Made by a program: the position numbers and the translations under genes
Notes under the pieces: model-generated
Told to the model about the DNA's origin: nothing
What the model saw: the letters and a program-made list of their open reading frames with translations, nothing else
Database searches by the model: none
In this document: piece after piece, positions 1 to 9,299 of the stretch
Layout of the letters: each line of letters begins with the position of its first letter
Position numbering within the stretch: position 1 is the stretch's first letter
NCBI RefSeq assembly: GCF_916715725.1
Contig: NZ_CAKAPD010000001.1
Coordinates: 186,001 to 250,000, forward strand
Length of the DNA stretch: 64,000 bases
Source of the DNA: an uncultured Rothia sp.
GTDB lineage: Bacteria > Actinomycetota > Actinomycetes > Actinomycetales > Micrococcaceae
Direction of reading: 5' to 3'

Positions 1-1432
1 GCAGCTCGGTGTAACCGGTGAAGATAGAACCGCGCTCGTCCACGAGCTTACGCAGCTCGGACAGGTCAGCAAACGCACCCTTCTTCGCCTTAGCGTCAGC
101 CTGCGCACGGTGACGCTGCTCAGCCATCAGCTCACGGAAAGCCTTCTCGTCAACCTTCACGCCAGCCTCAGCAGCCATCTCGAGGGTCAGGTCAATCGGG
201 AAGCCGTAAGTGTCGTGCAGAGCAAACGCCTCAGCACCAGAAACAGAGTTGGAGCCGTCCTTCTTAGCGGCTGCAACAGCCTCTTCCAGGCGCTCAGTAC
301 CGGTCTCAATGGTGTGCAGGAACGCCTTCTCCTCAGCGTACGCAATGCGGGAAATACGCTCGAAGTCCTCACCCACGTACGGGAAAGCACCCTTCATAGC
401 CTCGCAAGAAGCCGGGAACAGCACGGGCAGGCAGGGCTCAGTAACGCCCAGCAGACGCATCGCACGAATCGCGCGGCGCATCAGACGGCGCAGAATGTAG
501 CCGCGACCCTCGTTGGAGGGGGTCACGCCATCAGCAATCAGCATCAGCGAGGAGCGGATGTGGTCCGCCACCACGCGCATGCGCACGTCATCCTCGTAGC
601 CCTCGTCCTCGGGGGACTCGGAGCCGTGGTACTTCTTACCGGACAGCTTAGACGCAGCGTCCAGAACGGGGCGGACCTGGTCGGTCTCGTAGAAATTCTC
701 AACACCCTGCAGCAGCATTGCCAGGCGCTCAACACCCAGGCCGGTATCGATGTTCTTCTTCGGCAGATCGCCCAGAATCTCGAAGTCGTCCTTGCCGATG
801 CCCTCGCCACGCTGGTACTGCATGAACACGAGGTTCCAAATCTCAATGTAACGGTCGTCGTCAGCCGCCGGGCCGCCTTCCTTACCGTAGGCGGGGCCAC
901 GGTCGTAGAAGATCTCCGAGTCGGGGCCTGCAGGGCCGGGCTGACCGGTGGACCAGTAGTTTTCCTTCATGCCCATACGCTGAATACGCTCAGCGGGGAA
1001 ACCAACGGTCTTAGTCCAAATCTCGAATGCCTCTTCGTCACCCTCGTAAATGGTGACCCACAGGCGCTCGGGATCCAGGCCAAAACCACCCTGATCCTGA
1101 GGGGTAGTCAGCAGCTCGTAAGCGAAAGGAATAGCCTTCTCCTTGAAGTAATCACCGAAGGAGAAGTTACCAGCCATCTGGAAGAAGGTACCGTGACGTG
1201 CAGTCTTACCGACCTCTTCAATGTCCAGGGTGCGGATGCACTTCTGCACGCTGGTCGCGCGGGAGAACGGAGGGGTCTCACGGCCCAGGAAGTAGGGAAT
1301 GAACGGCACCATACCTGCGATGGTGAACATAGCGCCGGGCTCGTTCGAAATCAGCGATGCCGAAGGCACCACAGTATGGCCGCGGGAAGCGAAGAAATCA
1401 ATCCAGCGCTTGGAAATCTCCTGTGAGAGCAT
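1..1432 (-). CDS. alaS: alanine--tRNA ligase, 5' part only (runs off left edge)
   Basis: Class II aminoacyl-tRNA synthetase that charges tRNA-Ala with alanine in the cytoplasm. About 477 N-terminal residues are visible, against a usual length near 880-890; the rest lies outside the window. The start is the ATG at 1432, with an AAGGA ribosome site 6-8 nt upstream. The protein opens with residues [14 protein letters not shown] and carries the family hallmarks of the catalytic core: [26 protein letters not shown] and [14 protein letters not shown] followed by DSEIFYDRG. The editing and C-Ala domains would lie beyond position 1. Two small genes lie upstream in the same direction (1565-2490), which is the usual actinobacterial order. 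No T-box leader was seen in the 132 bp upstream. Confidence 0.97.
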   Translation of the reverse strand, partial: MLSQEISKRWIDFFASRGHTVVPSASLISNEPGAMFTIAGMVPFIPYFLGRETPPFSRATSVQKCIRTLDIEEVGKTARHGTFFQMAGNFSFGDYFKEKAIPFAYELLTTPQDQGGFGLDPERLWVTIYEGDEEAFEIWTKTVGFPAERIQRMGMKENYWSTGQPGPAGPDSEIFYDRGPAYGKEGGPAADDDRYIEIWNLVFMQYQRGEGIGKDDFEILGDLPKKNIDTGLGVERLAMLLQGVENFYETDQVRPVLDAASKLSGKKYHGSESPEDEGYEDDVRMRVVADHIRSSLMLIADGVTPSNEGRGYILRRLMRRAIRAMRLLGVTEPCLPVLFPASCEAMKGAFPYVGEDFERISRIAYAEEKAFLHTIETGTERLEEAVAAAKKDGSNSVSGAEAFALHDTYGFPIDLTLEMAAEAGVKVDEKAFRELMAEQRHRAQADAKAKKGAFADLSELRKLVDERGSIFTGYTEL

Positions 1433-1564
1433 CTCGTTCCTTAGAGTAATCTGTGCGAAATTCTATATTAGTCTACTGACCTATGGTGCCTGCCCGAGAG
1501 CAAAATGGCTAATCGAGCCACCCTCGTACCGTGGTTAACGGACAAAAGCACCACCTTTTAAAAC

Positions 1565-2059
1565 CTAGTTGAAGAAGCCGTCGCCGAGCTGACGGTCACG
1601 CGCAATACGCTGCTCACGCGCTCGCTTCTGAGCCTCTTCCAAGGAGGCAATCTCAGCCTCCACCTCAATGAGTTCACGCTCCGCCAAGCGACGGTTCGTG
1701 GACTCAATCTCAGCCGAGCTCATCTGTCGGTCCCAAGTATCCAGGGAGCCAGGACGCAAATCCTGCTTCTGGCGCTCCACCTTAGCGTTGAGCTCCATCT
1801 CCTTCTCCTGCATGCCCTCACGCACGCGGGCGGCGAACTCAACAGCACGCAACGCATACGGCTGCAGGGGCTTGCCAATCGGCGAATCGAAGAACTTTCC
1901 CATCTGAGACTCCGGGTTGAGGGCAAGCTCACCGTGCTCACGCATGAGCAGGGCGCTGCCGGGGGTACGCTGAGCAGGTTCGGAGGCGGCACGCCTAGAA
2001 GCGAAGTAACCAACCGCCGCGCCGGCGCCAAGCAGAAGAGCTGAACGAAGCAGACCCAT
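1565..2059 (-). CDS. DUF6167-like membrane-anchored coiled-coil protein
   Basis: 164-aa protein of unknown function. Residues 1-20 (MGLLRSALLLGAGAAVGYFA) form a short hydrophobic N-terminal anchor. The rest is charged, with a predicted helical coiled-coil stretch from about residue 80 to 155 rich in Glu, Arg and Gln. It resembles the small DUF6167-type proteins encoded between alaS and the DUF948 gene in Micrococcaceae; that assignment rests on context and general sequence character. Its ATG overlaps the stop of the upstream DUF948 gene (TAATG arrangement at 2057-2061), so the two are probably translationally coupled. A role at the membrane together with the DUF948 protein is an inference. 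Confidence 0.7.
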   Translation of the reverse strand: MGLLRSALLLGAGAAVGYFASRRAASEPAQRTPGSALLMREHGELALNPESQMGKFFDSPIGKPLQPYALRAVEFAARVREGMQEKEMELNAKVERQKQDLRPGSLDTWDRQMSSAEIESTNRRLAERELIEVEAEIASLEEAQKRAREQRIARDRQLGDGFFN

Positions 2060-2490
2060 TAGTTCTCACCGCCTGCAGAGTAAGAGCCACCCTGTGCCGA
2101 GCCGTACTGACCACCAGCGTTGCCGGCGCCGTGTGCATCGCCGGACTTACCGCCACGGAATGCCTGACGCACACCGTACGAGAAGGAAGCAACCTTAATC
2201 AGCGGCTGACCCACAGTCGAAGTCACCAGCGAGGACAGTGCAGAAACGTTCGCGGATGCGTCCGAAACGTTCGAGGTGATGTCGTCAACCTTCTCCAACT
2301 GCTCATTAGTAGTCACCACAGTGCGGGTCACCTCTTCAATGAGGGGGCCGGTGCTCTGGTTCAGCGAACGAATCGTCACGATCAGCTCATCAAACACCTT
2401 AGTCAAGCGAATAATGGGTAGCGCAAGCAGAGCCACCAGAATCGCAAAAACTCCCGCTGCAATCAGGCCCGCAATATCTCCGCCGGTCAT
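2059..2490 (-). CDS. DUF948 domain protein
   Basis: 143-aa protein with one N-terminal transmembrane helix (about residues 5-28, GGDIAGLIAAGVFAILVALL), followed by a helical segment with alternating Thr/Val/Asn/Leu typical of DUF948 (VFDELIVTIRSLNQSTGPLI and onward). The C-terminal 35 residues are low-complexity, rich in Gly, Ala and Ser. DUF948 proteins are general-stress-like or chemotaxis-like coiled coils of unknown biochemical role. The stop codon overlaps the next start, so it forms a two-gene operon with the 1565-2059 gene. The alaS gene follows after 132 bp. Confidence 0.8.
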   Translation of the reverse strand: MTGGDIAGLIAAGVFAILVALLALPIIRLTKVFDELIVTIRSLNQSTGPLIEEVTRTVVTTNEQLEKVDDITSNVSDASANVSALSSLVTSTVGQPLIKVASFSYGVRQAFRGGKSGDAHGAGNAGGQYGSAQGGSYSAGGEN

Positions 2491-2741
2491 CTATAACCCC
2501 ATTCCGCTCAATGCATGATGCTTATCAATAGTCGTACAGGACCGCGTGCCACCGTGGCACGCAGCCGGACTGCATACACAGTTCAGGACTATATACACAG
2601 CTCAATCCCTTATTTTAGTCGATAAATCCTTCAAGCGCCCCTTAAACTCTCATGAAACTCCCAGCGACGGAAGATTCACAGGTTCAGCGGCGCCACTCCC
2701 CTCTGGTGTATAAGCCCCAAAACCCGCGCGTTAAACGGGAA

Positions 2742-2777
2742 CAACCCGCCCCCACCGAACCGGTGCAGGACGGGTTG
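2742..2777 (-). terminator. hairpin downstream of rpsD
   Basis: A 7-bp stem (CAACCCG / CGGGTTG) lies about 20 nt after the rpsD stop. The T-tract on the minus strand is weak, so termination is probable but not certain. Confidence 0.45.
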
Positions 2778-2795
2778 CTTCTCGAAAAATCGAGA

Positions 2796-3428
2796 TTATG
2801 CCAGACGCGAGTAGTACTCAACGACCAGCTGCTCGTCGCAGATCACGGGGATCTCTTCGCGCTTGGGCTTGCGCTCAAGCTTTGCGTGCAGCTTCTCGAT
2901 CTCAACGTTCAGGTATGCGGGAACCTCGGGCAGAACTGCCTGGTGCTCGCCAGCAGCCGCAGCCTGGAAGGGGGCAGTCTTCTCAGCCTTGGGGTGAACG
3001 TGGATCAGCTGGCCGGGCTTGACGTGGAACGAGGGGCGGTCCACGCGAACGCCGTCAACCATGATGTGACGGTGAACAACCATCTGACGTGCCTGTGCAA
3101 TGGTGCGGGCGAAACCTGCACGCAGAACCAGGGCATCGAGGCGGGTCTCGAGCAGCTCGACCATGTTCTTACCGGTCTGGCCCTCGGTACGCTTTGCCTC
3201 GAGGTATGCGCGGCGCATCTGTGCCTCGCGGATGTTGTACTGAGCGCGCAGACGCTGCTTTTCCTTCAGCTGGGTAGCGTAGTTGGAGTCAGCCTTCTTG
3301 CGGGCACGGCCGTGCTGGCCGGGGCCGTAAGGACGACGCTCGAGGTACTTTTCTGCCTTCGGGGTCAGTGCAATGCCCAGGGCACGGGACTGACGCACGG
3401 TACGGCGGGTGCGGTTGTGCTTAGCCAC
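2796..3428 (-). CDS. rpsD: 30S ribosomal protein S4
   Basis: Primary 16S rRNA-binding protein that nucleates assembly of the 30S subunit body. Its 210 aa match the usual 200-210. The N-terminus (MAKHNRTRRTVRQSRALGIA) lacks the four-Cys zinc site, so this is the zinc-independent C-minus form. The conserved block RRPYGPGQHG is at about 32-41. The S4 RNA-binding domain spans about 94-160 (LETRLDALVLRAGFARTIAQ). In actinobacteria a solitary rpsD near alaS, outside the large ribosomal operon, is normal. No second rpsD is visible in this window to suggest a zinc-regulated pair. Confidence 0.98.
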   Translation of the reverse strand: MAKHNRTRRTVRQSRALGIALTPKAEKYLERRPYGPGQHGRARKKADSNYATQLKEKQRLRAQYNIREAQMRRAYLEAKRTEGQTGKNMVELLETRLDALVLRAGFARTIAQARQMVVHRHIMVDGVRVDRPSFHVKPGQLIHVHPKAEKTAPFQAAAAGEHQAVLPEVPAYLNVEIEKLHAKLERKPKREEIPVICDEQLVVEYYSRLA

Positions 3429-3859
3429 AATCTACCTTTCTATGTGAGGCTCCTGCACCCTCACGGGTGGGGCCTCGGTCTGTTGAATACTGGCCTCCTC
3501 GGTTGACCCCGCCGGGACCCGTACGCGACCGACTCGGTCGTTGCTGTACGGTGGTGGGGCGGAGAGCTCGGGGCAGAGTACCCCGCAGCTACATTACTGA
3601 CGCTCGCACAAATGCGGGCATAGTAATTGCCAGACCCGTCAAGCTTACCGGATGCACCCGGGCTTTACCAGCCTTTTGGGGAATCTTTGGTTCAAATCAC
3701 TGTGCGTGTGGGTTTTTGATGGCTACCCACACGACCCCAACAGAAAATATTTGCACCCGTCAGCGCTATTTAGGTGCACCTTCCCCGAAAAATCACGGCG
3801 CCAAGATGTTGGATTGTAATCATTTCGTTATTTTTAACCTGTGAATCTATGGGAATAGC
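3429..3859. other. rpsD upstream region without a gene
   Basis: This stretch of about 430 bp lies between the rpsD start and the small-RNA candidate promoter. It becomes AT-rich after about 3700. A short hairpin (CACCCTCACGGGTGGGG) lies 25-40 nt upstream of the rpsD start and could be part of its leader. No credible coding frame is seen on either strand. Confidence 0.4.
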
Positions 3860-3889
3860 TTGCCTTCAGGCTCCCATATCGCCTAGACT
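3860..3889 (+). promoter_or_regulatory. sigma-A-type promoter for a small-RNA candidate
   Basis: TTGCCT at 3860-3865 and TAGACT at 3884-3889, separated by 18 bp. Predicted start of transcription is near 3896. An intrinsic terminator follows on the same strand about 80 nt further on. Confidence 0.45.
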
Positions 3890-3895
3890 AGAGAC

Positions 3896-4013
3896 CATAA
3901 CAAGCTTGACCTCCGCCCTTCCGGGATTGGCCGACAGTCAAGACGTCTATCACAACTCAAAACTCTGATGCGGTGCGCAGTACTACCGAGGTACTACGCA
4001 CCGCTTTCTGTTT
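3896..4013 (+). ncRNA. candidate small RNA of about 118 nt
   Basis: The region between a plausible promoter (3860-3889) and a strong terminator has no convincing reading frame. It can fold into an internal hairpin with CTTGAC at 3905-3910 pairing with GTCAAG at about 3937-3942. It ends in a long stem (GCGGTGCG at 3970-3977 with CGCACCGC at 3997-4004) followed by TTTCTGTTT. It does not match 4.5S RNA, tmRNA or RNase P RNA that I can recognise. It could instead be the leader or 3' end of an unrecognised short peptide gene. Confidence 0.4.
3970..4013 (+). terminator. intrinsic terminator of the small-RNA candidate
   Basis: Long GC-rich stem (GCGGTGCG...CGCACCGC) with an inner GTAC/GTAC pairing, followed by TTTCTGTTT on the plus strand. 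Confidence 0.65.
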
Positions 4014-4073
4014 ACCCTCATTTAGGCGGGGCGGTAAGCTGCCCGGCGAGCCCTCACGCGCGGCTAGTTTGGT

Positions 4074-4154
4074 GGCTAGTTTGCATGATGAATCCGCGCG
4101 CGGGCTGGTTTGGGCGATGAATCTGCGCGGCTGGTTTGGGGGATGAGCCGGCGC
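4074..4154. repeat. three degenerate copies of a 26-28 bp tandem repeat
   Basis: Units begin GGCTAGTTTG..., GGGCTGGTTTGGG... and GGCTGGTTTGGG..., and each runs through a GATGA core to a GCGC end. They stop 3 bp before the rarA stop codon. The array is too short and too degenerate for CRISPR. Confidence 0.6.
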
Positions 4155-4156
4155 GG

Positions 4157-5671
4157 TTAGTTGCCGCCGTCAAGAATCCTGCGGATACGCTCACGACGCT
4201 CCGTCAACGTACGCTCAAAACCGTGCTGAGTCGGCTCGTAGTAGACTGTGCCGCGCAGGGTATCCGGCAGGTACTGTTGAGCCGCCACGTGGCCCGGCGC
4301 ATCATGCGCATAAATGTAGCCGTCACCGTGACCAAATTGCTTAGCCCCCGCATAGTGAGCGTCACGCAAATGCACCGGAACCTGACCCGAAGCGCCCGCA
4401 CGGACATCCGCAATCGCGCGGTTAATCGCGTTATACGCGGCGTTCGACTTCGGCGCGAGCGCACAATAAATCACCGCCTGCGACAGGATAATACGAGCCT
4501 CCGGCATGCCCACCAGTGCCACCGACTGCGCCGCAGCCGTCGCCACCTGCAACGCCTGCGGATCAGCCAAACCAATATCCTCACTCGCCAAAATCATGAT
4601 GCGACGCGCCACGAAACGCGGATCCTCGCCGCCCTCCAACATGCGCGCCAGGTAGTGCACCGCGGCATCAGCGTCAGAGCCGCGCATGGATTTAATGAAC
4701 GCGCTCACCACGTCATAATGCTGATCGCCCGAACGGTCATAACGAATCGCGGCGCGGTCTACCGCCTCCGTAGCGTGCGCCAGGGTGATGCGCACGGGCG
4801 CGGCGGGTTCGGGGTCCTTCTCCCCTGCTTCCCCCGCCGGTTCAACTGAGCCCTCGGCGGAAACGGCAGGTTCTGCCGAAGCCTGTTCGGCCTCGCTGAA
4901 CGCGATGGCGGCCGCCGCCTCCAGCGAGGTCAGGGAGCGGCGAGCGTCGCCTCCGGAAACCGCCGCGAGGTGGGCGCGCGCATCCGCATCAATCACCGCC
5001 GCACCGCCAAAACCGCGCGGGTCAGCCAGAGCACGGTCAATCAGGTGCTCAATATCGGACTGCTCCAGCGAATGAACCCGCAACAACAGCGAGCGCGAGA
5101 GCAGCGGCGAAATAACGCTGAACGACGGGTTCTCCGTCGTAGCCGCAACCAGAATCACCCAGCGGTTCTCCACGCCGGGCAGGAGCGCATCCTGCTGGGC
5201 CTTCGTGAAGCGGTGAATCTCATCGAGGAAGAGCACGGTGGTCGTGCCGTACATATCGCGGTCGAGCAGCGCCTGGTCCATGACCGCGCGAACGTCCTTC
5301 ACGCCCGCGGTAATCGCCGAAAGCTCCACGAACTTGCGGCCCGGCGCGCGCGCAATCACATGTGCCAGAGTGGTCTTACCCGTACCCGGCGGGCCGTACA
5401 GAATCACCGAGGAGGGGCCAGCCGGGCCGGCATTCTCCCCCGCCAACACGCGCAGGGGCGCACCCGGAGTCAGCAGGTGATCCTGGCCGAGAACCTCATC
5501 AATAGTGCGCGGACGCATCCGCACCGCCAACGGTGCACGAGACGCCGAACGGGCAGAGCGCGCACGCGACGCAGAAGTGCGCGAGGAGGCGGGCTCCTCA
5601 GCGGGCGCACCAATCAGGCTCACGCGGTCACCGTCGTCGGGCAGCTCAAGATCAAAGAGGGAATCAGCCAT
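4157..5671 (-). CDS. rarA: replication-associated recombination protein A (RarA/MgsA AAA+ ATPase)
   Basis: AAA+ ATPase of the clamp-loader clade that acts at stalled replication forks. The protein has 504 aa. The Walker A motif GPPGTGKT is at 93-100, Walker B LFLDEIHR at 147-154, a sensor-1 type ATTEN follows, and the C-terminal MgsA/tetramerisation region includes [11 protein letters not shown] and YAHDAPGH. The N-terminal 45 residues are low-complexity Ala/Ser/Arg. A lineage-type insertion rich in Ala, Glu and Pro (about residues 240-280) interrupts the linker between the ATPase lid and the C-terminal domain. The gene is isolated by about 175 bp from dtd upstream. Family assignment is firm; the function of the insert is unknown. 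Confidence 0.95.
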   Translation of the reverse strand: MADSLFDLELPDDGDRVSLIGAPAEEPASSRTSASRARSARSASRAPLAVRMRPRTIDEVLGQDHLLTPGAPLRVLAGENAGPAGPSSVILYGPPGTGKTTLAHVIARAPGRKFVELSAITAGVKDVRAVMDQALLDRDMYGTTTVLFLDEIHRFTKAQQDALLPGVENRWVILVAATTENPSFSVISPLLSRSLLLRVHSLEQSDIEHLIDRALADPRGFGGAAVIDADARAHLAAVSGGDARRSLTSLEAAAAIAFSEAEQASAEPAVSAEGSVEPAGEAGEKDPEPAAPVRITLAHATEAVDRAAIRYDRSGDQHYDVVSAFIKSMRGSDADAAVHYLARMLEGGEDPRFVARRIMILASEDIGLADPQALQVATAAAQSVALVGMPEARIILSQAVIYCALAPKSNAAYNAINRAIADVRAGASGQVPVHLRDAHYAGAKQFGHGDGYIYAHDAPGHVAAQQYLPDTLRGTVYYEPTQHGFERTLTERRERIRRILDGGN

Positions 5672-5773
5672 AGTCTTACTCTATCGTTTCACAGGCTTGA
5701 GGTGGGCGCGGGGTATGGACTTACGGGTGCGGATTTAGCTCGCGGCGTGACGCCACACGGGTTTTCGATGGGG

Positions 5774-5838
5774 TTTCGATAGGTTAGTGTCTTCGCCGTG
5801 GGTTTTAAACCCCTGGGCAATCCACTAACCTATCGAAA
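5774..5838. repeat. GATAGGTTAGTG palindromic element, copy 1
   Basis: Imperfect palindrome of about 65 bp with outer arms TTTCGATAGGTTAGTG and CACTAACCTATCGAAA and a centre containing TTTTAAA. It lies 10 bp past the dtd stop. It is one of five related loci in this window (5.8, 9.1, 10.3, 13.6 partial, 14.8 kb). It could serve as a dtd terminator, but it lacks a T-run. Confidence 0.8.
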
Positions 5839-5847
5839 GCGCTGACC

Positions 5848-6282
5848 TTAGAGGGTCTCGCTGTCGAGGATCAGGGTCACCGGGCCGTTGTTGACGAGCT
5901 CCACCTGCATGTCCGCGCCGAACACGCCGGTCTCCACGTGTAGGCCACGCTCACGCAGCGCCTTAACGTAATCGTTGAACAGCGGCTCACTCACCGGACC
6001 CGGCGCTGCTGCAGACCAGGAGGGGCGGCGGCCCTTCTTCGCATCCCCATACAGGGTGAACTGGCTGACCGCCAGCACGGGTGCGCCCTCATCAAGGAGT
6101 GACTTCTCCCCCTCCAGCAGGCGCAGGTTCGCGGTCTTATCGGCAAGCTTCGCAACCTGGGCCGCGCCGTCGCCGTGGGTGATGCCGACCAGCACCAGGT
6201 AGCCGGGCCGGTCAATCGCGCCGACCGTCTCGCCGTTCACGCGCACCGCCGCGCGGGTTACGCGCTGAATAACTACTCGCAT
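5848..6282 (-). CDS. dtd: D-aminoacyl-tRNA deacylase
   Basis: Hydrolyses the ester of D-amino acids (and Gly from tRNA-Ala) mischarged on tRNA, a chiral proofreading step in the cytoplasm. It has 144 aa, the standard DTD length. It starts [18 protein letters not shown], carries the signature SQFTLYGD near residue 77, and has the cross-subunit Gly-cis-Pro motif in [11 protein letters not shown] near the C-terminus. It sits between rarA and a P-loop gene, within a run of aminoacyl-tRNA quality and charging genes (alaS, aspS, hisS). Confidence 0.97.
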   Translation of the reverse strand: MRVVIQRVTRAAVRVNGETVGAIDRPGYLVLVGITHGDGAAQVAKLADKTANLRLLEGEKSLLDEGAPVLAVSQFTLYGDAKKGRRPSWSAAAPGPVSEPLFNDYVKALRERGLHVETGVFGADMQVELVNNGPVTLILDSETL

Positions 6283-6363
6283 CGTTCACCTTTCATTTGG
6301 AGCCGACTCTCGCCGGGCTCATACATCTTCTTTTAGTATCGCGGCGGTCAGTCGGCAACAGCT

Positions 6364-6891
6364 TCAGAGCCCGCCGCGCAGCTGCACGGCACGCAAAAAC
6401 TGGTTCGCCGCCCGCGGGGTACGAAACTCAATAAAACGCTTCTGCAGATGCTGCCCGCGAGCCTCCGCCAGCAGCTGTCCGACGTGCGGGTAGCTCCTCC
6501 ACGTGTACCGAATCATGTTGTCCGGGTCGCGCAGAATATCCTTCAGCGGCGGCTCCACATTATCCGCCCAGAGCTTCTGCCCCGTCACCGCGCGGCGCAC
6601 CGTCCGACGAACCACACGCCACATCACCACCGCGCGGCTATAGCGCAGATAAATCACCACATCCGCACGCTCCAGCAGGCGGCCACGCACCTGCGGATAC
6701 TGCCACTCCGTAATCCACGCGGGCCGCTCAATGAGCGCCTGAACATCCGCCTCAAAACTAGGGCGCGGAGTCCAGTCCGGACCCCAATGCAACGAATCCA
6801 TCTCCGTATGCGGAATATTCAGGATGCGCCCCAACCGCGCCGCAAACGTCGTCTTACCGCTACCGCTCGGGCCCGCAATCAGGATGCGCAT
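6364..6891 (-). CDS. P-loop nucleoside-kinase-like protein (FlaR/AAA_17 type)
   Basis: 175-aa small P-loop NTPase. Walker A GPSGSGKTTF is at residues 7-16, so the fold begins at the first residue. Residues around 30-48 (PHTEMDSLHWGPDW) resemble the substrate-side loop of adenylate-kinase-like 'DNA topology modulation' (FlaR) proteins. A Glu-Trp (WITEWQY) and an Arg-rich helix (about 85-105) follow, where a LID region would be. The true substrate is unknown; members of this group are annotated loosely as AAA family ATPases or adenylate kinases. The aspS terminator (6949-6988) separates it from aspS, so it is probably its own transcription unit. Confidence 0.75.
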   Translation of the reverse strand: MRILIAGPSGSGKTTFAARLGRILNIPHTEMDSLHWGPDWTPRPSFEADVQALIERPAWITEWQYPQVRGRLLERADVVIYLRYSRAVVMWRVVRRTVRRAVTGQKLWADNVEPPLKDILRDPDNMIRYTWRSYPHVGQLLAEARGQHLQKRFIEFRTPRAANQFLRAVQLRGGL

Positions 6892-6948
6892 GCTCCCCCT
6901 CCCCCTTGGTTAGTACACAGATCGGCACGCACGCCAGTTGATACAAAA

Positions 6949-6988
6949 GGTGGGCTGCGACCCTGCACAGCAGAATACACAGCCCACC
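6949..6988 (-). terminator. aspS terminator
   Basis: 9-bp stem GGTGGGCTG / CAGCCCACC, followed on the minus strand by TTTTGT. It is 110 nt after the aspS stop. Confidence 0.75.
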
Positions 6989-7098
6989 CTCAACGGCGCC
7001 CCGGCAAGACCCGAGCCTCACAGCCCAGAACACCCTACCGGGTTCACGCCGCACGCCTCACACCCCAGCCGGGGCGCAAGACCAAAGACTGGAGAAGA

Positions 7099-8886
7099 TT
7101 ACTCCTCGTCCTTCTTCTTCGGCTTGAAATCAACGCCAGCTTCCTTACGCTGCTCCGGGGTAATCGGTGCAGGAGCCGCAGTCAGCGGATCGTAGCCGTT
7201 ACCGGTCTTCGGGAACGCGATAACCTCGCGGATCGAATCAACGCCAGCCAGCAGAGACACAATACGGTCCCAGCCGAACGCAATACCACCCATGGGCGGT
7301 GCGCCGTACTTGAACGCATCCAGCAGGAAGCCGAACTTCTCCTGGGCCTCTTCCTCACCAATGCCCATCACAGCGAACACGCGTTCCTGCACGTCACGGC
7401 GGTGAATACGGATCGAGCCGCCACCAATCTCGTTGCCGTTGCAGACAATGTCGTACGCGTACGCCAGAGCCGAACCCGGGTCAGTGTCGAAAGTGTCCAT
7501 GAACTCGGGCTTCGGAGAGGTGAACGCGTGGTGCACAGCAGTCCAAGCAGAGTGGCCCAGAGCCACGTCACCGGACTCAGTAGCCTCAGCGGAAGACTCG
7601 AACATGGGAGCGTCAACAACCCACACGAAGGACCACTCGCCGTCCTTAATCAGGCCGGTACGGTGACCAATCTCAACACGAGCAGCACCCAGCAGCGCAC
7701 GGGAAGCCTTAGCCTCACCAGCAGCGAAGAAGATGCAGTCGCCGGGCTTCGCGCCGGTAGCCTCAGCCAGGCCAGCACGCTCAGCGTCGGTAATGTTCTT
7801 AGCCACCGGACCGGTCAGCTCACCGTCCTCCTGAATGAGAACGTAAGCCAGACCCTTAGCGCCGCGCTGCTTAGCCCACTCCTGCCAAGCGTCCAGGGTA
7901 CGGCGAGGCTGAGAAGCGCCACCGGGCATCACAACGGCGCCCACGTAGGGAGCCTTGAACACGCGGAAAGTGGTGTCCTTGAAGTACTCGGTCAGCTCGG
8001 TCAGCTCCAGGCCGAAGCGCAGGTCGGGCTTGTCCGAACCGTACTTCTCCATCGCGTCCTTGTAGGTCATGCGCTGAATCGGGCGGGGAACCTTCACGTC
8101 AATCAGGTTCCACACGGCCTCAACGATGCGCTCGCCCAGCTCAATGATGTCTTCCTGATCAACGAACGACGCCTCAATGTCCAGCTGAGTGAACTCAGGC
8201 TGACGGTCCGCACGGAAATCCTCGTCACGGTAGCAGCGAGCAATCTGGTAGTACTTCTCAATACCGCCCACCTGCAGCAGCTGCTTGAACAGCTGCGGGG
8301 ACTGCGGCAGAGCGTACCAAGAACCCGGAGCCAGACGAGCCGGCACCAGGAAGTCACGCGCACCCTCGGGGGTGGAACGGGTCAGGGTCGGGGTCTCAAC
8401 CTCAATGTAGCCGTCCTCGGCCAGCAGGTTACGTGCCGCACGGTTCGCGTCCGAACGCAGGCGCATGATGCGAGCCGGCTCCGGGCGGCGAAGATCCAGG
8501 TAGCGGTAGCGCAGGCGCGCCTCCTCACCCACCTCAACGTGCTCGTCAATCTGGAAAGGCAGCGGGGCCGCGGTGTTCAGCACCTCGACGGCAGACACCT
8601 CAACCTCAATCTCGCCGGTCGCCAGGTTCGGGTTCTCATTACCCTCCGGACGCTTAGTCACCAGACCGGTCACACGCAGAACATACTCGTTGCGCAGGTG
8701 CTCAAAATCAGCCTCGTTGTGGAAAACACACTGGGTGACACCCTCACGGTCACGCAGGTCAACGAAGGCGACACCACCGTGGTCGCGGCGGCGAGCCACC
8801 CAACCGGTCAGGGTGACGGTCTCTCCAATGTTTGCGGCGGTCAGCTCGCCGTTGGTGTGAGTGCGAAGCACAGACATTCCTTTCAT
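7099..8886 (-). CDS. aspS: aspartate--tRNA ligase
   Basis: Class IIb synthetase charging tRNA-Asp (and possibly tRNA-Asn in species lacking AsnRS). The ATG at 8886 is chosen because a GAGGTG ribosome site sits 7-8 nt upstream; a second ATG at 8877 has GGA directly against it and is less likely. That gives 595 aa, the usual bacterial length. Features are the N-terminal OB fold with [19 protein letters not shown], motif 2 with the [20 protein letters not shown] segment, the bacterial insertion (GAD) domain, and motif 3 at GGIAFGWDR. The C-terminus ends in a Lys/Glu-rich tail. It is followed by a terminator at 6949. Confidence 0.97.
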   Translation of the reverse strand: MKGMSVLRTHTNGELTAANIGETVTLTGWVARRRDHGGVAFVDLRDREGVTQCVFHNEADFEHLRNEYVLRVTGLVTKRPEGNENPNLATGEIEVEVSAVEVLNTAAPLPFQIDEHVEVGEEARLRYRYLDLRRPEPARIMRLRSDANRAARNLLAEDGYIEVETPTLTRSTPEGARDFLVPARLAPGSWYALPQSPQLFKQLLQVGGIEKYYQIARCYRDEDFRADRQPEFTQLDIEASFVDQEDIIELGERIVEAVWNLIDVKVPRPIQRMTYKDAMEKYGSDKPDLRFGLELTELTEYFKDTTFRVFKAPYVGAVVMPGGASQPRRTLDAWQEWAKQRGAKGLAYVLIQEDGELTGPVAKNITDAERAGLAEATGAKPGDCIFFAAGEAKASRALLGAARVEIGHRTGLIKDGEWSFVWVVDAPMFESSAEATESGDVALGHSAWTAVHHAFTSPKPEFMDTFDTDPGSALAYAYDIVCNGNEIGGGSIRIHRRDVQERVFAVMGIGEEEAQEKFGFLLDAFKYGAPPMGGIAFGWDRIVSLLAGVDSIREVIAFPKTGNGYDPLTAAPAPITPEQRKEAGVDFKPKKKDEE

Positions 8887-9094
8887 AGCGGGCACCTCAC
8901 GACTATAGACAGTAGCCGGGTACTCGCGGTTGATGATATGCGCACACTGCGTGCGCCTCATATATTGTATCCCCTCCGGGCAGGTCGAGGGCGGGTCAGA
9001 GCAGGTTGGGGCAAGTCAGGCGCCAGTCAGGCGGCAGAAAATGGGGTGCGGAGGCGGGATGCGGGTAGGGCGGCAGGTTCGTGGGTGTCTGCGG
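8887..9094. other. aspS 5' region, no gene
   Basis: Contains a minus-strand TACAAT hexamer (about 8970) that could be the aspS -10 box, but no good -35 was found at the right distance. The rest is GC-rich, without a reading frame I trust. Confidence 0.3.
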
Positions 9095-9175
9095 TCGATA
9101 GGTTAGTGTCTTCGCCATGGGTCTTTAACCCGGGGTGAAGACACTAACCTATCGAAAAGTCACTAACCTATCGAA
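9095..9175. repeat. GATAGGTTAGTG palindromic element, copy 2 (with extra half-site)
   Basis: TCGATAGGTTAGTGTCTTC and GAAGACACTAACCTATCGA form long arms around a TTTAA-containing centre. An additional CACTAACCTATCGAA half-site follows at 9161-9175. The identical layout recurs in the same orientation at 10275-10357, so the two copies bracket the 9300-10256 gene as direct repeats of about 80 bp. Confidence 0.85.
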
Positions 9176-9299
9176 GTATTACCGAGGAATCCGCTCCATC
9201 TGCCTGTGGACAAACACTTTTTCGGTAGAATCCGCGAAGTTATCCACAGATTTCACAAACAAGCCCCACAACTCCACACAGCCTGCCAGGATAAAGCCT

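Noticed and set aside
1472..1484. A sixth GATAGGTTAG-type half-site upstream of alaS (CTGACCTATGG)
   Set aside because: Only about ten bases resemble the arm, and there is no partner arm or TTTAA centre.
4074..4154. CRISPR array
   Set aside because: The units are contiguous, degenerate and without spacers, and no cas gene is present in the window.
6448..9138. An 896-codon plus-strand open frame across the aspS region, and similar long frames opposite alaS, rel, secD, uvrA, fhs and the D-lactate dehydrogenase-type gene
   Set aside because: They mirror strong minus- or plus-strand genes with clear family motifs. Their translations are low-complexity (His/Arg/Gln/Val/Leu runs) and lack ribosome sites. 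High-GC coding DNA commonly produces such antisense frames.
9135..9299. Extension of the AbiEi-like protein to 9135
   Set aside because: It would overlap the palindromic repeat, and the first residues have no family resemblance; AGGA precedes the ATG at 9300.
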